NCBI GenBank assembly: GCA_027081065.1 | Contig: JALWLW010000024.1 | Span: forward strand, 1 to 6,282 | Direction of reading: 5' to 3' | Origin: Campylobacteraceae bacterium | Lineage (GTDB): Bacteria > Campylobacterota > Campylobacteria > Campylobacterales > Sulfurovaceae | Length of the DNA: 6,282 bases | Shown here: positions 1 through 3,500 of the stretch, one piece after another | Layout of the letters: each line of letters begins with the position of its first letter | How positions within the stretch are numbered: position 1 is the stretch's first letter | The notes under the pieces: model-generated | Seen by the model: the letters and a program-made list of their open reading frames with translations, nothing else | Database searches by the model: none | Told to the model about the DNA's origin: nothing | Made by a program: the position numbers and the translations under genes

Positions 1-575
1 CCATCACCATCTGTATCGGTTGCTGTAGTTGGTAAACTTATACTCTTCTCACTACACAACTCTTTAACATCACAAACCGATAGAGTTGCTTGTGTTGCAC
101 AAGACTTAGACTCCATAGTAGCTGTCTCATCAAGAGTTGAAATATTGTCATCTCCCCATCCTCCTACTGATTGCATACTACTTGCTACACAAGAATCTTG
201 ACCAGAGATATAAACCGTATACCCCCCATCTAAAAAGTTATCCCCTTTTTTAGCCTTTATCTTAAACTCACAACTGTTATTTACAAAACAAGCATCAGGA
301 TTAAGAACAGAAAACTCTTCAATAATAGGAAGTTTATCATTTACAGCATTAGGGTCATCAAACCCCACCTCAAGCAAATTCCCCCCAGCGTCATAGCTAT
401 AGGAGATACTCTCCCCACTAGCATAAGTAGCCTTGACGACTCGGTTAAGATTGTCATACTCATAGACAATATCAGAAAGCGATGTCACATCTATAGGCTC
501 ACTTAAAGCTACAGGTGTGGCGTGGAGTGTGAGGGTGGTGCATAGTGTTATGATTGTTAGTATTTTTTTTAGCAT
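1..575 (-). CDS. Secreted protein with one YD-repeat pair and a six-cysteine domain, 3' end outside window
   Basis: The frame is open from an ATG at 573-575 to the left edge (191 full codons, no stop). Residues 1-19 form a Sec signal peptide: Lys3-Lys4, a hydrophobic stretch, then Leu-His-Ala as a likely signal peptidase I site before Thr20. Residues 37-72 are a YD-repeat pair (YEYDNLNR, then SYDAGGN). Residues 76-184 hold six cysteines (96, 102, 129, 159, 168, 174), enough for three disulfides, with Gly and Trp turns suggesting an extracellular beta domain. The visible end, TDTDGDG, resembles the start of a thrombospondin type 3 or other Asp-rich calcium-binding repeat. The start is fixed by a Shine-Dalgarno sequence 7 bases upstream. 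It follows the RHS gene by 11 bases, so the two are probably co-transcribed. The function is unknown. It could be a second YD surface protein, an export partner, or an unusual exported immunity protein. Confidence 0.9.
   Translation of the reverse strand, partial: MLKKILTIITLCTTLTLHATPVALSEPIDVTSLSDIVYEYDNLNRVVKATYASGESISYSYDAGGNLLEVGFDDPNAVNDKLPIIEEFSVLNPDACFVNNSCEFKIKAKKGDNFLDGGYTVYISGQDSCVASSMQSVGGWGDDNISTLDETATMESKSCATQATLSVCDVKELCSEKSISLPTTATDTDGD
360..467 (-). repeat. Isolated YD-repeat pair directly after the signal peptide
   Basis: Residues 37-72 of the second protein carry two YD units: YEYDNLNRVVKATYASG, then SYSYDAGGNLLEV, 21 residues apart from Tyr to Tyr (40 and 61). The pattern (aromatic-x-Tyr-Asp-x-x-Gly/Asn-Arg/Asn, then Gly before the next strand) is that of the RHS array in the neighbouring gene. 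A single pair cannot form the closed RHS shell, so it may act as a short beta-hairpin module or be a remnant of a longer array. Confidence 0.85.
519..575 (-). other. Sec signal peptide of the downstream protein
   Basis: Nineteen residues: MLKK, then a hydrophobic and Thr-rich core (ILTIITLCTTLTL), then HA before TPVALSEP. The Leu-His-Ala ending fits signal peptidase I (small residue at -1). Cys12 lies inside the hydrophobic core after Leu, so a lipobox is unlikely. An eight-A run covers codons 2 to 5. Confidence 0.8.
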
Positions 576-582
576 TTTGGTT

Positions 583-588
583 TCCTTT
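583..588 (-). promoter_or_regulatory. Ribosome binding site of the downstream secreted YD protein
   Basis: On the coding strand AAAGGA lies 7 bases before the ATG at 575 and overlaps the TAA stop of the RHS gene. The overlap suggests translational coupling and decides the start codon of the second gene. No promoter or hairpin fits in the 11-base gap. Confidence 0.8.
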
Positions 589-3500
589 ACTTAACTGTTG
601 GTCTTCCCATATTTTTCCATTCTTCTATAACTTCTCTCATACTGAATTTGCTGCCTTTTTCAAGATCTTTACCTCCATAATATTTTTTATTCCTTTCCCA
701 CCATTTCATAAATTTTGTTCCTTCTTTCTTGCCTAGTATCGCTATAGCAAGTTTTGCTTCTGAATCTCTTTTATTCTTTTTCCCTCCTCTAAAACCATTT
801 CCTTTCTTACCTTTATTACCTCCACCACCATTTGGAGTATTTTCATAATCATTAGGATCAATACCAAGATCTTCGAGATTGATATTTGAATTATTTTGAA
901 GCAATGTTCCAGACCTTGGGTCAAATGGAGAAGCAGAATCTCCAAAAATAGTAGGGTATCCACTATTATCTGTTTGAGGAAACACATCTCCAATAGGTTC
1001 AGCTGTATACATATAATAACTACCAACAACTGTCCCAGTACATAATGCTATTGCATCTCCAATAGGTAAAGGGCCATCTATTAGTGGTGCAGTGGCAGTA
1101 ACTTTCATCATAAAATTAATAATTGAAGGTGCAGTGGCAGTAGTTGTTCCTTTAGGGTCGATGCTTCCACTCACCAACCCCTCAACATACCCAAACCGAT
1201 TCAAAGACCCAAAATCCCCCACTTCCCCAAGCAGAGTATCACGATTGACAAATCGTCTTAATGTTTCGTGGTAGTATCTTGCCCTCATATAGACAAGCTC
1301 ATTCTCCTCTTGCATGACTCCATGTTTCCCCACAAACAAAAATGGTGTAGCGTGTGAACCTGTATGGGTTAAGAGTTTTCCATAAGGAGCATAAGAGAAC
1401 CTGTCGGTAATAGTTGGATAGTCTTTTGTATCGTCACTTAGGGCAATGGTGCTTCCTCTTAGGTCGTAGTGGTAGTAGAGCGTTTCACTCCCTTTGGTTT
1501 GAGAGAGTAGCCCTAGACCATAGACATAGTAGGTTTTGCTTCCATCTGCATCTGTTTTGACCAACACTTGACTTAGTGGTGCATTTGGGTTGGTGATATA
1601 GCTTGTTTTTTTGCCATCTACTGTTTTTGAGAGTCGGTTGTTTTGACTGTCATACACATAGCTTACCCCATTGGCTTTGGTCAATCGGTTTCTGCTGTCA
1701 TAGCCAAGAGCCAAAGAGCCAAAACCCAACATATTGTCATCTTTGTCAAAAGTAGGCACGGTTTGGTTTGCCTCTTTTAGCAGGTTTCCTTTGGCATAAC
1801 TCATCTGTAGCGAAGCCAATGCTTTTGGAGAGATTTGAGGGTAAGTTCTCTCTTTGAGAATGTTTCCTACCTTGTCATACTCATAAGCATACTCCGATAT
1901 ACGGTTGTATTGACCCAAAAACTCTTTTTGAGAGGTCAGTCTGCCACCGTTGTCGTAAGTGCGTGTTAGCACTGCACCATTAGGGTAGGTCTGCTTGACC
2001 ATTCTGCCATGATTGTCATACTCATAAGTAGTTATATGGTTGTTCCAGTCTTTGACTTTAGTGAGTTGATTGGCTTTGTTGTAACTGTACTCTACCTTTT
2101 TACCATCAGGGTAAGTAAGGGTTTTTAGGTTTCCTACACTGTCGTAGGCGTAGCCTATGGTATTGCCCATGATGTCAGTGTAGCTAACCAGTCGGTTCAT
2201 CTCATCATACACCATTATTATCTTTTTGCCATTCTCATCAATGCTTGTTGGGTTGCCGTTGTCATCGTAGGTGTAGGTTATAGTTCCTACATCATCTTTG
2301 ATGGTTTTGACTTGTCCATTTTTGTTGTAGCTGTAGGTTCGCTCTTGCCCTCTGCCGTTTGTCTCTTTGGTTAAAAGTCCATTGGCATCGTACTCATATT
2401 TAGTCGTGCTACCAGAGGCTGTTTTTATCTCGGTTAGGTTTCCAACCTCATCATGCTTTAGCTCGGTTTTGTTGCTGTTTGGGTCGGTAAACTCTTTGGT
2501 ATTTCCCTCTTTGTCATAGCTCTGTTTAGAGATACCATTTAGAGCATCTATAGCCTCGGTAAGTCGCCCTAATTTGTCGTATTTGAACTTATTGACTCTA
2601 CCTAGAGGGTCGGTAGTCTGCTCTAGTAGTCCTAGTTGGTTGTATTTGTTGGTTACTTTGTTGTTAAAGTAGTCCACAGCCTCAACTACCTTTTGCATGG
2701 TGTCGTATTTGTACTTGGCAATCACATTACCATCTCTATCGACCTTTTGTAACACATTGCCTAAGGCATCATAGGTAAACTCTACAAAATTACCCATTGC
2801 ATCTATCTGTTTGGTCACTCTACCTAAAGCATCATACTCAAACTTGTTGGTTGCACCATTTGCGTAAGTGATGGTTTTTACTCTGTCCTCTCCGTCGTAC
2901 TCGTAGGTGGTTTCGGTGTTGTCGGGATAGATGGTTTTTAAAAGATTATTTTTAGCATCATACTCATATTTTGTTGTATGGTTTAATGCATCTACACTAT
3001 ATATCTTATTGCCTCTCATATCGTAACCATAGTTTACTGAATTGTTTAAGGCATCGGTTACTTGAATTAATCTATCTGCATCATCATAACTATAGGTTGT
3101 GGTTGCATTTAGAGGCATAACTGTTTCACTAATTAATCTTCCTGCTTCATCATAGCTATAATTTATTGAGTTACCTTTAGGATAAACAACCTTTGATACT
3201 CTACCATTTTCATAACTATAGGTTGTCTTTGCCCCAGATGGTGAGATAGATTCTATAAGCTGTTTATTGCTATTGTAGCTATATCTATAGGTATCTCCAT
3301 TTGGCATTTTTTTACTAAGTAAAGTATTGTTTGAGCCATAAGTGTATATGGTTTCATAAGAAGTTTTATCTGATAAAATAGACTTTTCTGAAATCAAATT
3401 ATCATTGTCATCATACTTCATCTCTTTTACTAAACCATTAGCAAAGACCTCTTTAACCAATCTACCTTTACTGTCATAAGCAAAACTTGTACTCTCTTTT

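Noticed and set aside
519..575. Lipoprotein signal at Cys12 of the second protein
   Set aside because: Leu rather than Gly, Ala or Ser precedes the Cys, the Cys lies inside the hydrophobic core, and a better signal peptidase I site (Leu-His-Ala) follows.
576..586. Terminator or promoter between the two genes
   Set aside because: The gap is 11 bases, contains no inverted repeat, and is mostly ribosome binding site and spacer.
554..736. Plus-strand 60-codon frame across the gene junction
   Set aside because: The product is Phe-rich low-complexity sequence read from the antisense of AT-rich coding DNA. It would overlap both real genes.
742..1029. Minus-strand 95-codon frame inside the RHS tip, a candidate nested immunity gene
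   Set aside because: It overlaps the tip coding sequence in another frame, its product is a low-complexity Leu/Ile run typical of shadow frames in AT-rich genes, and no ribosome binding site was seen.
1092..1274. Plus-strand 60-codon frame antisense to the core/tip junction
   Set aside because: It is fully antisense to well-supported RHS core codons and shows no recognisable domain.
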